Origin: Paraconiothyrium sp. Pb-2020
Lineage: Eukaryota > Ascomycota > Dothideomycetes > Pleosporales > Didymosphaeriaceae
Reading direction: 5' to 3'
Assembly (NCBI GenBank): GCA_022419385.1
Contig: JAJUBI010000006.1
Coordinates: 1,054,001-1,118,000 of the forward strand
Length of the DNA stretch: 64,000 bases
Positions 12,601 through 22,861 of this stretch are shown piece by piece (positions within the stretch are counted from its first letter, which is position 1; every line of letters starts with the position of its first letter). The translations under genes and the position numbers were made by a program. Under the pieces are notes generated by a model. That model was not told where the DNA came from. It worked only from the letters and a program-made list of their open reading frames with translations, and did not search any database.

Positions 12601-13073
12601 TCCTCATCTAGCTTCGGCTTCTCGTCAGCACGTTTGTTTTTGTCTTGCCTGTTGTCGCTGGCCCTGGAGCTCGGCCTCACGTCCGCGCCGGGGGTGGCCG
12701 ACTTGGAATGGCGAGCACGGTCATCATCACGTCGACGGTCGTCACGACGGTCATCGCGGCGATCGTGCCTATCCCAGCGATCGTCGTGGCCGTAGCGCCT
12801 GTCGTCACGGCTGCTGCGATAGCTGGAGTTGTGGTGCCTATCTCGTGACCGGTCCCTCTCCCTCTCGCGGCGAGGCGAACGGCTGCGACGATAGGAATCG
12901 CGGTCACGGTCGCGATCCCGCCGGCGTTCGTTGCGGCTGCGCTCGTCGTCGTAATAGCGGCGCTCGTCGCGGTCTCGGTTGTCGCGTCCGGCGTCACGAT
13001 CGCGGCGGGGTGCGGACTGACGACCTCCGCCTCGTTCGTCGTACCTTGATCGATCAGCGTGCCGGGAAGCCAT
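9624..13073 (-). CDS. PRP5: Pre-mRNA-processing DEAD-box ATP-dependent RNA helicase PRP5
   Basis: An intronless frame of 1149 residues. Prp5 (human DDX46) remodels U2 snRNP during branch-site recognition and prespliceosome assembly in the nucleus. The first 125 residues are an RS/RD-rich tail. A Lys/Ala-rich coiled region (about 145-250) follows, then an acidic stretch carrying DALDAFM at about 404-410, a variant of the DPLD motif through which Prp5 contacts U2. The helicase core is complete: AKTGSGKT 556-563, PTREL about 593-597, TPGR about 643-646, DEAD 670-673, SAT 701-703 and HRCGRTGRAG 852-861. The tail ends in GRYSVV. Length and the DALDAFM motif separate it from other DEAD-box helicases. 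It is head to head with ERB1, with 283 bp between the start codons. Confidence 0.95.
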   Translation of the reverse strand: MASRHADRSRYDERGGGRQSAPRRDRDAGRDNRDRDERRYYDDERSRNERRRDRDRDRDSYRRSRSPRRERERDRSRDRHHNSSYRSSRDDRRYGHDDRWDRHDRRDDRRDDRRRDDDRARHSKSATPGADVRPSSRASDNRQDKNKRADEKPKLDEEAKRAATLARLEAWKKKKQADKTDSPAAGSSPAPTTPATPTITSVPAASEAETGASKVTAPSKLSAEKKAKQTKAKEPFKLAETAAPAPFAKINGAISNGATVPSMCDISAPPHRLTRTGRGGLPTKPNGNIGSFGNKAKSGEEASKPAKKALLDDEENTGKRSLQALPEFTPLDQDVPDAPDAEEDDVMDDMDSPEGDNAAEIQAQLEKRRAEMANEDAQMKEVTEESAEKMDVDEVAGAQEDDIDALDAFMAGLTDTQPSRGRPQGQTMFDDDHEPDLTAVEGEDLLALAATKKRKKEVPITDHSKVEYDPFRKNFYTEPTEIANMTEEEVRNLRFELDGIIVKGADVPRPVTKWAQMGLLQQTMDVFAKLRFTKPTPIQAQAIPMAESGLDFIGVAKTGSGKTLAFGIPMIRHILDQQPLKPSDGPIALVLAPTRELSDQIGKELRPFLKASNLHIACAYGGSPISEQIAMIKRGGIHVLCATPGRLIDLLQSNSGRVLNLKRVTYLILDEADRMFDMGFEPQVMKIMANIRPDRQTILFSATMPKNINALAKKGLTNPAEVTIGGRSVVTKDVHQVVITVPPGQEPKMKELLRQLGLLFSKDENAQILVFVERQETAEDLLHKLMKAKYVGVNTIHGAKDQTDRSEAINDFKQGVLPILIATSVAARGLDVPNLAMVFNYDCPTHLEDYVHRCGRTGRAGNKGTAVTLVQIPGEERFAMHVARALRDSQQEVPKDLANISKEFKAKIKAGEEKWFDPGFGGKGLDKLDAARAMEKRREKRAHHIEGEEVSDDEPELPALKKLPEVVSAASAGKETEPAADEPAWKRLLTSKIVVSKTERPAATGPTKPMSAKERALAAASKVDGRLSKKGMIHHGQPIDNKGPDAGAFHSTIEINDFPQKARWAVTNRTNVVKILDTTGVSITTKGNFYPPGKEPGENELPKLYILVEGDNENVVTDAMMEITRLLKEATMSAEDTAVRGATGRYSVV

Positions 13074-13356
13074 GGCGGCTCTCGGAGTAATACTGTGAGT
13101 TCTGTGCCCGAGTCGGCTATGGTATGCGGCAGCAATAACGATGGTGGTTTTTCTTTACGGTCGTTCTGTTGTTGCGCAGTGTTGTGTTCAGCAGAAGTGA
13201 AAAGTAGTGAACGCGCTGTTCAAGGTCAGGGCAGGAACGAACCGCTAGCGCCATGCCCCGTGCATCTTATCGATAACACAAAAACTTAACTTCGAGAATT
13301 GCACTGTGCCAGACAGCAGCCAAAGCGCAACGTGCACTGCACCCCTACACGCCACA
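13074..13356. promoter_or_regulatory. Bidirectional promoter between PRP5 and ERB1
   Basis: Only 283 bp separate the divergent start codons of a splicing helicase and a ribosome-biogenesis factor. Both promoters must lie here or overlap the genes, so shared control is plausible (inference). No TATA box stands out, as is common for housekeeping genes. Confidence 0.6.
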
Positions 13357-15738
13357 ATGGCGCCGAATCCACGCAAGAGGAAGGCCGTTACACGCGATGT
13401 GCCTGCCGCTATTGAATCGGAAGAAGAGTTGGCTGATGGCCTCCTAGACGGCATTTTGTCGCATAGTGAAGGCGAGTCCGATGCAGATCATGAAGAAGAC
13501 GCAGAGAGCGACACCAGCAGCGTCATAGAAGGCTTGTCTGACGAGGACGTGGAGGATGACGATGAGGGAGCTGCCTTCTCGGACACTGACCCCGAAGATG
13601 GAGAGGGGGACATTCGCGAACAGATGCGCAAACTGAACACAAGAGATGAAACTGTGCGACTCAGCGGTGTTGACCATGCCCTCGATCTCGACTCTCGCCC
13701 GCCAGCGGAGGGTGAGCTGGATGAGCAAGACGACGAAAGCCTGAAGCGCAATTACACCGTCACGACCGACGCAAATGGCAACCCACGCTATTTGTACAGA
13801 GAAATCGACCCCGTCTACGACTCAGACGATTCAGATGCCCCAGAGACGACCAACACGATAGGCAATATCCCGCTTACATACTACGACGAGTATCCGCATA
13901 TCGGTTACGACATCAATGGCAAGAAAATCATGCGCCCCGCAAAGGGCGAGGCGTTGGATGCTTTGCTAGACCAAATTGACATACCCAAGGGATGGACTGG
14001 GTTGACAGATCCCGCCACCGGGAAGCCGCTCAACCTTTCGGAAGAGGAATTGGATGTTTTAAAGAGGCTCACCAGAAACGAAGTGGTTGAAGATGGCTAC
14101 GACCCTTACCCAGATATGGTGCACTACTTTTCCGGCAAGCTGGAAGTTATGCCACTAAGCGCTGCACCGGAGCCCAAGCGGCGGTTTGTGCCTTCCAAGC
14201 ATGAAGCCAAACGGGTCATGAAGATTGTTAAAGCCATTAGAGAAGGCCGCATCCAACCTTACAAACCCCCATCTGAGGAAGAAGAGGAAGAAGAGCGGGT
14301 GTATTATGATGTTTGGGCCGACGAGAAGCCGCGTCCCGAGAATTCTATGCACATTGCTGCACCCAAACTGCCACCACCTGGTTACGATGCAAGCTACCAC
14401 CCTCCTAAGGAGTATCTCCCTGATAAGAACGAGGAAGCTGCTTGGCTGGCGGCTGACGAGGAAGATCGGGAGAAAGACTATCTTCCCAAGAATTACGAAG
14501 CATTGAGGAAGGTGCCAGGTTACGAACGTTTCGTGAAGGAAAGGTTCGAGCGCAGTCTCGATCTGTACCTGGCCCCGCGAGTACGGCGAAATAAGCTCAA
14601 CATCGATCCAGAGTCGCTCCTGCCCAAACTTCCTAACCCGGAAGATCTGAAACCGTTTCCCACAACGTGCGCAGCTATTTTCAGAGGTCAGGAAGGGCGT
14701 GTTCGGAGCGTTTCTTTTGATCCACAAGGCATTTTCGTCGCCAGCGGTGGTGACGATGGCTATGTGCGCATCTGGGAGCTGCTTACTGGTCGTCAAGTGT
14801 GGAATGTCAAATTATCGGACGAAGACGCTGTAGATGCGGTCAAGTGGAGACCGACCAAAGATGCATCCATTTTGGCGGCAGCAGCAGGAGAGAGTGTCTA
14901 CCTGATCGTGCCCTATGCCATTCTGTCACCCGATGTGGAGCAAGCAAGTCGCGATATACTGGATGCGGGCTGGGGTTATGCAGCATCAAAGCCATCTACC
15001 ACTACGAATGGTGTGACAAAGGAACCTCCTGGCAAGTGGGCTCGGCCTGGAGGTAAGCTTGAGTCCAAAGGCGTACTGGTACAGAGCACAGTCCGTTCGA
15101 TGGTCAAGATTATCAATTGGCACAGAAAGGGCGACTATTTCGCAACAGTGTCGCCTCGAGGCCAGAGTTCGGCAGTTGCTATCCACACCCTGTCCAAGCA
15201 TCTCACGCAATTACCGTTCCGGCGGCTCAAAGGCATTGCTCAGACGGCGCAATTCCACCCATCCAAAGCAATCTTCTTTGTGGCTACTCGCAACACTATC
15301 AGAAGCTACGACCTCGCGAAGCAAGAGCTCGTCAAGATCTTGCAACCAGGCGCGAAGTGGATCTCTTCTATTGACGTACACCCCGGCGGAGACAACATCA
15401 TCGTCGGTACATACGACAAGCGACTACTGTGGCACGACCTCGATCTGTCGACGAAGCCCTACAAGACGCTTCGTTTCCACCAGGAGGCGATCCGCGCAGT
15501 GCGATTCCACCAAGGGGGTTTGCCGCTTTTTGCAGATGCAAGTGACGACGGTAGTCTGCAGATCTTCCACGGCAAAGTGGTTGGCGATCTGATGGAAAAC
15601 GCCACAATTGTGCCGCTCAAAGTGCTGAAGGGGCACAAGGTCAAGAGCAGGTTGGGAGTGATGGACGTGGACTGGCATCCGAGGGAGCCATGGTGTGTAA
15701 GCGCAGGAGCCGATGGTACATGTCGGCTGTGGAATTAG
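13357..15738 (+). CDS. ERB1: Ribosome biogenesis protein ERB1 (BOP1 homologue)
   Basis: An intronless frame of 793 residues. Erb1 with Ytm1 and Nop7 (PeBoW complex) is needed in the nucleolus for 27S pre-rRNA processing and 60S subunit maturation. The first 90 residues are basic then very acidic. A BOP1NT domain follows (about 175-435, from NIPLTYYDEYPHIGYDINGKKI through the conserved block around YERFVKERFERSLDLYLAPR). A C-terminal WD40 propeller starts at about residue 450, with repeats such as GHKVKSRLGVMDVDWHPREPW near the end. The start at 13357 (MAPNPRKRK) has a better context than an in-frame methionine 51 bp upstream and matches the usual family start. Confidence 0.95.
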   Translation: MAPNPRKRKAVTRDVPAAIESEEELADGLLDGILSHSEGESDADHEEDAESDTSSVIEGLSDEDVEDDDEGAAFSDTDPEDGEGDIREQMRKLNTRDETVRLSGVDHALDLDSRPPAEGELDEQDDESLKRNYTVTTDANGNPRYLYREIDPVYDSDDSDAPETTNTIGNIPLTYYDEYPHIGYDINGKKIMRPAKGEALDALLDQIDIPKGWTGLTDPATGKPLNLSEEELDVLKRLTRNEVVEDGYDPYPDMVHYFSGKLEVMPLSAAPEPKRRFVPSKHEAKRVMKIVKAIREGRIQPYKPPSEEEEEEERVYYDVWADEKPRPENSMHIAAPKLPPPGYDASYHPPKEYLPDKNEEAAWLAADEEDREKDYLPKNYEALRKVPGYERFVKERFERSLDLYLAPRVRRNKLNIDPESLLPKLPNPEDLKPFPTTCAAIFRGQEGRVRSVSFDPQGIFVASGGDDGYVRIWELLTGRQVWNVKLSDEDAVDAVKWRPTKDASILAAAAGESVYLIVPYAILSPDVEQASRDILDAGWGYAASKPSTTTNGVTKEPPGKWARPGGKLESKGVLVQSTVRSMVKIINWHRKGDYFATVSPRGQSSAVAIHTLSKHLTQLPFRRLKGIAQTAQFHPSKAIFFVATRNTIRSYDLAKQELVKILQPGAKWISSIDVHPGGDNIIVGTYDKRLLWHDLDLSTKPYKTLRFHQEAIRAVRFHQGGLPLFADASDDGSLQIFHGKVVGDLMENATIVPLKVLKGHKVKSRLGVMDVDWHPREPWCVSAGADGTCRLWN

Positions 15739-16395
15739 ATACCAGCATTGTGCGTTCAGTGTAATACGTAGAGGCGCTTCGAAAGAGAAATATAGCTGCT
15801 ACTCATGGCCAGCCTCGCTTGTCGCTAGCCTGACACAGGTACCTAATGCTCAACACCACGCCAAGTGAAGATATGGCCAGATACGGCAACCTGTTCGAGG
15901 CATGTCGAAGGTCTCGCCACCCCTTCCGCTGGGGACAAGACCCGCGCATCCCGCGCACGATGTCTTATGTCACATGCGAGGGTTCGCACGAAAAGGCTGC
16001 GTCTCGCCAGCAGCTCTGAGGAGGCGGATAAGGACACGTGCTCGGGGGAGGCGCCCCTATCGGAACGTGATGAACCCAATGTTGAGTTGACCGAGCAGGA
16101 GGGGCAGTTCTGTTCTGTGGGAGCACGAGCAAGACGGTCCCGGGCTGAGTGGCTGGCGTGGGAGAGACTGCTTGAAGGCGTTGTTGAGCGCTGCCTCGTG
16201 CCCCCCACAGCTTCCCTGATTGGTCCTCGTCGGCGATGCAACCGCATGCCATTCACAGCACGCGACACCGTCGATGCTGCCCGCCGCAATGTTTCCAATG
16301 CCTCTTGTTCGCTGCCCTTCACTCTGCGCTTCTGCTTGTGCCCTCGCGCTCGAGCTGCGACACCCGCTGCAACCCGACGGCCTTCTGCCTCCCCG
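15739..16395. other. Intergenic region and 5' leader of the bHLH gene
   Basis: This is the 3' flank of ERB1 and the promoter and leader of the bHLH gene. The bHLH frame stays open upstream to 15865 without a stop, but the composition is unlike the protein and it holds several other methionines, so I treat it as an untranslated leader. The last 150 bp are rich in C and T. Confidence 0.45.
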
Positions 16396-17784
16396 ATGAG
16401 TGCCCCAGCAGGCCAGCGACCCATCATGCCGCGACCCAGCTTTCCACCTACGCCCGCACCTTCGACTGATATCACGGGCAAGACCAATGCACATGTAGGC
16501 CACTTGGACACGACGCAATTCTCCCTGCCGCCTGCCGCCATAGGCAGTGCCCGCGGCAGCACCACCGAGAGCTCTTCTACGGCCTCGAATGCCTCCGATT
16601 CTTCCTACCGGCCCTTATCTCCCGCGTCTCCTTCGGCCACTTCCAAAACGGCTCCCGCATCGCGCAAACGCCCGAGTTCGAGCCAGAGCGTTATCACCAA
16701 AGATGACTACTCGCTGCCTCCGCCGCCGACTCGCTCGCGCAAGATCATTCAGATGAAGCCAAAGGAATCGCAAGAGCAGCCCAAGACAGCTGCGTCGCCG
16801 ACGTCAGCAGCCAAATCGGCGCCAGCTGCTGGTGCTGCTGGTAATGCTGGCGGAAAGAAGAAGCAGTCTGGAAACACCACTGCGGCAGGGAGGAAGATCG
16901 CTCGCAAGACGGCACACAGCTTGATCGAGCGAAGACGGCGGTCAAAGATGAATGAGGAGTTTGGCGTGCTGAAAGACATGATCCCTGCATGCGCGGGGCA
17001 GGAGATGCACAAGCTCGCCATCTTGCAGGTAAGATTCCAAGGTACATGGCATATTGACCCTGCTTGCTAACATGATGCGCAGGCTAGCATTGAGTATATG
17101 CGCTATCTCCAGCAGTGTGTGGATGACCTGAAGGCTGCTCATCGTCCGAGGCGAGCCTCACCAACGCCCACGTCTCCTCTACGGGAACCACCCCCTCTTG
17201 CCGTTGCAGCAGACGCTGTGGACGAGGACGACGAGGAAGAAGAGGACGAGGACGAGGAGATGTCTGACGCTGTCTCACCCAAGCATACTGTCCATGCCCA
17301 ACGGACAGCTAGCTACCAATTTACGGATGCCTCGCCTGCCATTTATCCATCCGATCGCAGCGTCTATTCCACCACAACCTCGCCTGCAATGCGGCCCGGC
17401 GATGTCCAAAATTACTCGGCGACCATGTCACCTGCCCTGCAACCCTCTGATCCTCATCATTACTCCTTGTCTTCGTCAATTCGCTCTACAGCTACGTCGC
17501 CCTTGATCCAAGCATCACCAGGATTCGGAGGACAGACTCCTTCGCAAGCGCAATTCCAAAATCCCTTCCCCACAGCTCCATCGAGCAAGAATTCGCTCTC
17601 TGGCCCTGCTGGTGGTGGTTTTGCGCTCACCTCGCCTGCATTAGGGCCACAGGCAGATCGTGAAGATCACGAAGCTACCGAGGCCCTGCTGATGCTGAAC
17701 ACGGATCGAAGAAGCTGGCAAGGCAGTAACGGTGGCCAAGGCGGCGGACGCGGTATGAGCGTCAAGGATCTTCTAACCGGATAG
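16396..17784 (+). CDS. bHLH transcription factor
   Basis: Two exons (16396-17028, 17083-17784) with a 54 bp intron (GTAAGA...GCTAAC...GCAG) that falls inside the HLH, giving 444 residues. The basic region ARKTAHSLIERRRRSKMNEEF begins near residue 169. H174, E178 and R182 form the H-E-R trio that contacts CACGTG-type E-boxes. The loop and helix 2 (HKLAILQ-ASIEYMRYLQQCVDDLKAA) run to about residue 230. The N-terminal 165 residues are Pro/Ser/Thr/Ala-rich with phosphosite-like SP/TP sites. An acidic run of Asp and Glu (about 250-265) follows the bHLH, then a Ser/Thr/Pro-rich tail ending MSVKDLLTG. It is a nuclear sequence-specific regulator; its target pathway cannot be read from the sequence. 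The ATG at 16396 begins MSAPAGQRP; a longer start at 15865 is possible but unlikely. Confidence 0.9.
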
Positions 17785-19464
17785 ACGACTGTAAACTTAG
17801 GTAGAACATGTTTCGGGTTACATTCCATGACTTCCACCGGCAAGGGGAGGTAATTTGACCGTAAGGCGTTGGTGGGTTTTTGCTCTGCTATATCTGCTCC
17901 TCGGAGGGTATGCGCGCTGGACAGTACGCGCTCTCGTGCTTGGAAATGCTATGGCTTATGGTTACCGAAAGTAGGCGCTCTGCTAGTTCGTAGAAAGGGC
18001 GCATGAAAAGTGCAATGAAGCGTTTGAATCTGCGAAGATCAGTCGTTCCCGACATGCTATAGTCCCGATCAGGCATACTTCTCGTTGTTGCAGCGCGGGT
18101 GCTTTCCCTCTGCGGCAGGCGGAGAGCCGGGCCCACCTACCAAATCATACATGTTCACATCCTTTTCCCTTTGCTCTCCTTCGCGACCACATGGCCTCGT
18201 GCATCTTCAGAGGGGATTGGACCCGGCTCTTTAAGCTATCGTCCGCCGAGTCCCGTCTTTCGGTTGGCACGTGGCATGGTTTCACGGCTGCTGACGCTTT
18301 AGTTGCCGGCATCAGACGCTTCTCTCGACCACACACGCAAACCCTCCTCATGTACGACAGTACGAAGGTGCAGAGGGCTATCTCGGATCCGAGCGTTCAT
18401 CTCCGCAGGCACGCGCCAAGGATTACTGGAACCCACCTGAGGATCGCGACGGGAAGCATCATAACTCAGAGTCGGCTTTAACCGTCGGGGCTAAGGAGTC
18501 CGCATAACTGCGGGTGGACACCACGGATGAAGTGGAGCCATGGCGCATTGCCCATCAGTGTAGGGCTGCGCCCACTAAGGGGTACGCGAGTAGGCAGGAG
18601 ATGCATATACGAAAGAGATAGACAAGACGGCAAGAATAGGAGAGACATGTTCGAAAGCACTGGAGCAACGGTCTCCTGACGGCAACGGCTGACTGACTGG
18701 ACGACGCTCCAAAGACTATAGCCTCGTTGACAAGCATTGCAATCACCAGCTCTATCTTGTTTTGTACACTGGTGGTCCATCGCGTAGCTCTGATGTGTGC
18801 GCATCCCTGTCATCGGCGTTCCAGACTTCGCGAGGCCGAGATCAGGCCTGGAGCACTCAATTCATCCGATGCCGTTTTCCTTTCTCAGACTCAGGCGCAA
18901 ATCCAAAGGGTGAAAAGATTTCTAAGCGACCCACTTCATCATGGCAAGCGGCCGCCTGTGTCGCTCCTCGCGCCTGGTCGACGCTCCGACGAGGCCTTGC
19001 CGACACGCAAAGCTACAACGCCTGTGGTCGGCTCCGCGGTCATGGAGCAAACCACGAGGGAGCTATGACCCCGCATTCAGCTCGCTACCGCTACGACCGC
19101 GTGCGGCCGACCTTGTTGACTCGGGCCCTTTACTTGCTTGGGGTTGGTATACGCGGATTTAATCCTCCTAAAGTCCAGCTATCATATGGTATATTTGCAA
19201 TGCATCCCCCTGCCTGAGTCGTGAGTCACGTACTGTGCAACCTTCATCCGTTTACGTTTCAACAACGTCTCTAGAGTTCCTCTTCGACCACAAGAAATAC
19301 ACACAGAACCTTATTCGTTGCCCATTCTACATCAGGATACCTAACATACCATAAACTGCCGGAAATCTTCGCCTCTTGACGCCTGACAGGGAACCTGCAC
19401 CATTTGTGCACGCCCCACACAGAGATCGTTGACCTGAAAGCACGGTTGAGGCTGTCGAAACAGC
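17785..19464. other. Intergenic region of 1.7 kb, nothing supported
   Basis: Only short unrelated open frames on both strands (the longest 18762-19217, plus) with no motif. It holds the 3' flank of the bHLH gene and the promoter of the MFS transporter. Confidence 0.4.
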
Positions 19465-21265
19465 ATGTCGCTCGCCGGAGAGACAGCGGCACCATCAAGA
19501 GAAGGTTCGGAGTATGATCAGAAGGACGCAGAGAGAGATGTCGAGAAGGCCATAATACCGGAGGAAGTACAGAAGGATGAGCCTCACGTATGACCGATCT
19601 GTTAGCAACATATGTTTCCTTACGCTAACAAAAACGTAGACAACTGAAAATCCTAAAGATGACATAGGTAGCGAGCTAGAGAAACATCTCTCCCGCAAAA
19701 GCACACGAAAGCATCACCTGGCGCCGGAAGTCTTCCCAGTAATGAATCTGGAGGACAACCTGGTCGGATGGGATTCGCAGGATGATCCATTGAATCCTCG
19801 TAATTTCGCAGAGAATAGGAAGTGGTTTATCATGGCACTTGTATCGGCCATCACATTCTTGTGCCCATTGACATCATCAATTTTCGCTCCGGCTGTCAGC
19901 TTCATGAATGCAGACTTCCACAATACGTCACAGATCCTGGGCGCCTTCGCAGTGAGCGTTTTCGTACTGGGTTTCGCGGTAAGCCGGTCTACACGTGCTT
20001 CCGTTGCATCACAAACTGATATAATTGTAGGTTGGCCCTCTCATTCTGGGTCCCTTGTCCGAAATATACGGTCGTCGCATCGTTCTGAACGGGGCGAACG
20101 TCCTCTTCTGCGCATTCGACCTCGGGTGTGCGCTAGCACCCAATCTCAGCGGCCTCATCGTAATGCGATTTTTCGGTGGCGTAGGCGGATCAGCTTGTCT
20201 GACTGTTGGCTCCGGTGTCATAGCGGATCTCTTCCCTGCAGAACAGCGTGGCAAAGCGATGGCCTTTTATTCCACCGGTATCTTATTTGGGCCTGTGCTA
20301 GGTCCAATCTTGGGTGGCTTCATCGCACAACAAGCTGGCTGGCGCTGGGTCTTTTGGGTCGTATTCATCGCGAGCTGCTGCATTGCTACCGGCCTGTTCA
20401 TCTTGTACCGCGAAACGAACCACACGGTCATACTGGACTGGAAGACGGCAAAACTCAGGAAAGAGATGAATCGTCCTGAGCTGCAGAACATCATGACATA
20501 TCAGAAAGATGCTGCGGCACGCACGCCCACTACAGTGCTGAAGCAGGGTATCATACGCCCGCTAAAGATGCTTACGAGGTCGCCCATAGTCTTTTTTCTC
20601 AGCATCTACGTGGCCTTCATTTTCGGGCTGTTATACCTACTATTCACGACTATCACAGAAGTTTATATCGCAACCTATGGCTGGTCTCCGCAACTCTGTG
20701 GTCTCGCCTACCTTGGCCTCGGCGTTGGTTTTTTCGTAGGACTCATCTTCGTGGCACGGACGTCAGATGCTACCATCATCAAACTCACCAAGAAGCACGG
20801 CGTCTACGAACCGGAGTATCGTCTGGCACCTTGCCTTATGTTTGGTTTCTTCATTCCCATCTCGTTTTTCTGGTAAGCCATTCCGACCTTCGAACACTCA
20901 AGCAAGCCCGACTAACACGGTTGCGCAGGTACGGATGGTGCGCGTATTATAAAGTTCATTGGATCGTCCCCATCCTCGGCCTGATACCCTTCGGCTTCGG
21001 CTCCATGGGTGTCTTCATGCCGATTCAGACGTACATGGTCGATTCGTACCCGCAGTATGCTGCTTCCGCTATGGCAGCTATGACCTGCGTCCGTATGCTG
21101 TTCGGTGCCGTGTTGCCGCTTGCGGGGCCGAGCATGTACCGCAGTTTGGGACTGGGATGGGGAAACAGTCTCTTAGGTTTTGTGGCTGTGGGAATGATTC
21201 CTGTTCCCGCGTTAATCTTCAAGTATGGAACTGCGCTGCGGAAGAAGCATCCGCTCAAGTTGTGA
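19465..21265 (+). CDS. MFS transporter, DHA1 type (drug/polyamine:H+ antiporter-like)
   Basis: Four exons (19465-19587, 19640-19978, 20031-20872, 20929-21265) with introns of 52, 52 and 56 bp give 546 residues. An acidic cytosolic tail of about 95 residues ends with DDPLNPRNF, the usual lead-in of fungal DHA1 (Tpo1/Flu1-like) carriers. Twelve hydrophobic helices follow, with motif A (GPLSEIYGRR) after helix 2 and the antiporter motif C GPVLGPILGG in helix 5, and a cytosolic loop between helices 6 and 7. Motif C supports proton-coupled export. The substrate (polyamine, drug or metabolite) cannot be told. The second intron lies exactly before the motif A helix and the third splits a Trp codon, and both joins keep the fold intact. 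Confidence 0.9.
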
Positions 21266-21654
21266 TCACTTTGAGGCAGGTACAAGATGGAAGCTGACGG
21301 AGAAGAGAACTTTTGTCACGGCGGGTTTTTTATGGAAAACTAGCATAGCATTGCATTGGGGGATAGACGCATTACCACACGAAGAGGATGAACACGGGTA
21401 GAACGTCTCGCCTGGCTTGGGGCACATTTCAGAATTTGTAATAACAGGACTGCCACTCCGCTATACCCTAATGTTATATAATGAGACGGCGAATCGTTTC
21501 GTATTGGCTGAGATGCTGATTTGCACCAAACACTGTCCATTAATTTTAAGGATTGCCCCTGCGTCAGCGTGCATAGCAGAGTCAACTTTCACAACAGCCA
21601 TACTAACATTGGACATAGCATGTTAGTACGTAACACGTCACATGTACATTCGAA
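21266..21654. other. Convergent intergenic region
   Basis: This region separates the 3' ends of the MFS gene (plus) and the GST gene (minus). Nothing else is seen. Confidence 0.4.
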
Positions 21655-22498
21655 TCAATCGTCCCTCTCCAACCACTTTCCACACGCCTGATACACCCTA
21701 TTAAACCCCTCATCCAGCCCCACAACTCTCTCAAACACATCGCCATCGACTATCTCCAAGAACTTCAAATAAGCAACAAAGATGAGATCAGCGTAGCTCA
21801 CTTCCTTCCCCAAAAAGAACGGTCCGCTAGCATCCTTCCTTAACAATCTAGCTACCTCGTCCGCAGCCACACCCGCGTCCTGCCAGCATTTCTCCGTAGC
21901 ATCTTCAGCCAGAACTCGAGTAAGAGGCTTTCCAAACCTCACTGCTCTAGTCTCGAGAAAGTACTCCGCGCTCCGCGGGTTCAGGATAGCAGGCACTTTT
22001 GGGATGACGAAGGGGCGGAGGGGGTCAGCGAGGGAGGTTACTAGGTCCCGGACTTGGGCGTTTATCGAGTTATCTAGATGGAGAGAGGGTGTCGGATGGA
22101 GGCGTTCGAGTGTGTGGGCGATGGCCCAGGAGTCCATTTCGTAGGTGGAGTCCGAGTGTTTGATTGCGGGAGAGGAATAGGGAACGGGGTTTCGGTGGGA
22201 GGGGTTGGAGGGTATGCCCCTAGAACGGGTGTTAGTGAGTTGTTTCCAAGCTGAGATTGGGTTCGATCGAGAAGTTTGGGCGCACGAACAAAGATGAGAG
22301 CGTGGGCGCAAGGTCAGGGTACTCGACCCATTGAGTGGTGTAAGGGATGGATTTGTAGTTGAGGATCAGTCGTGCTGTGGACGTGTTACAATGAATGCAA
22401 TGAGTAGGTCAGCGAGATTACTTACTTTTCCATGGATTGAGGGACCATGATGTGCCTTGTTGGCTTGGCAAATCATAAAGAATCACGGGAGATGACAT
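21655..22498 (-). CDS. Glutathione S-transferase-like protein
   Basis: Three exons (22498-22426, 22374-22290, 22219-21655) with introns at 22375-22425 (51 bp) and 22220-22289 (70 bp, weak donor GTTCGT) give 240 residues. The N-terminal thioredoxin-like domain starts MSSPVILYDLPSQQGTSWSLNPWKTR, with the Ser/Trp-Ser region placed as in fungal GSTs. The spliced joins give SSLGIPSNP and later SSPAIKH and MDSWAIAHTLE, which match the glutathione-binding beta3-beta4-alpha3 part (the usual ES is replaced by DS). The C-terminal helical domain spans about residues 95-240 and contains GPFFLGKEVSYADLIF. It probably conjugates or isomerises electrophiles in the cytosol. Fungal members of this subgroup also occur in secondary-metabolite clusters, but none is visible here. 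Confidence 0.85.
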
Positions 22499-22861
22499 TA
22501 TTAAAGCTACGGGATGATGAGTGACGTTTGGTCAAAGCTGTCCCCGGAAAACGTGAGGATGGCAAGCTTTCAGTCGTTTCGAGTTACAGCGCTGTCTCCT
22601 CATCGATCTAATATGGCAGTATGCTCTCTGAGCATTCCGCGGCCGTTCTGCGCGCCATAAGAACTAGGCTGTATTAGGCGTGTTTCCAAGAAACGTTAGC
22701 CGCGACTCGATGCTGGAACCCGACGGTGGAACTTCTTGATAAATGTCAGGTGATGGCACATTTTCCAAGGTTGTGAGCAGTACATTGAAACGATCTCAGA
22801 GGTTTAAGCTATGACGTCAACTTCGCACCCATACGCGCGCTTCGCTACCGCATTGGGAGGA
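22499..22861. other. Intergenic region upstream of the GST gene
   Basis: This lies between two minus-strand genes. It carries the GST promoter and the 3' flank of the next gene. No gene is seen. Confidence 0.4.

Noticed and set aside
12088..12795. Plus-strand open frame opposite the PRP5 N-terminus
   Set aside because: It is a low-complexity shadow of the Lys/Ala-rich part of PRP5 with no independent signal.
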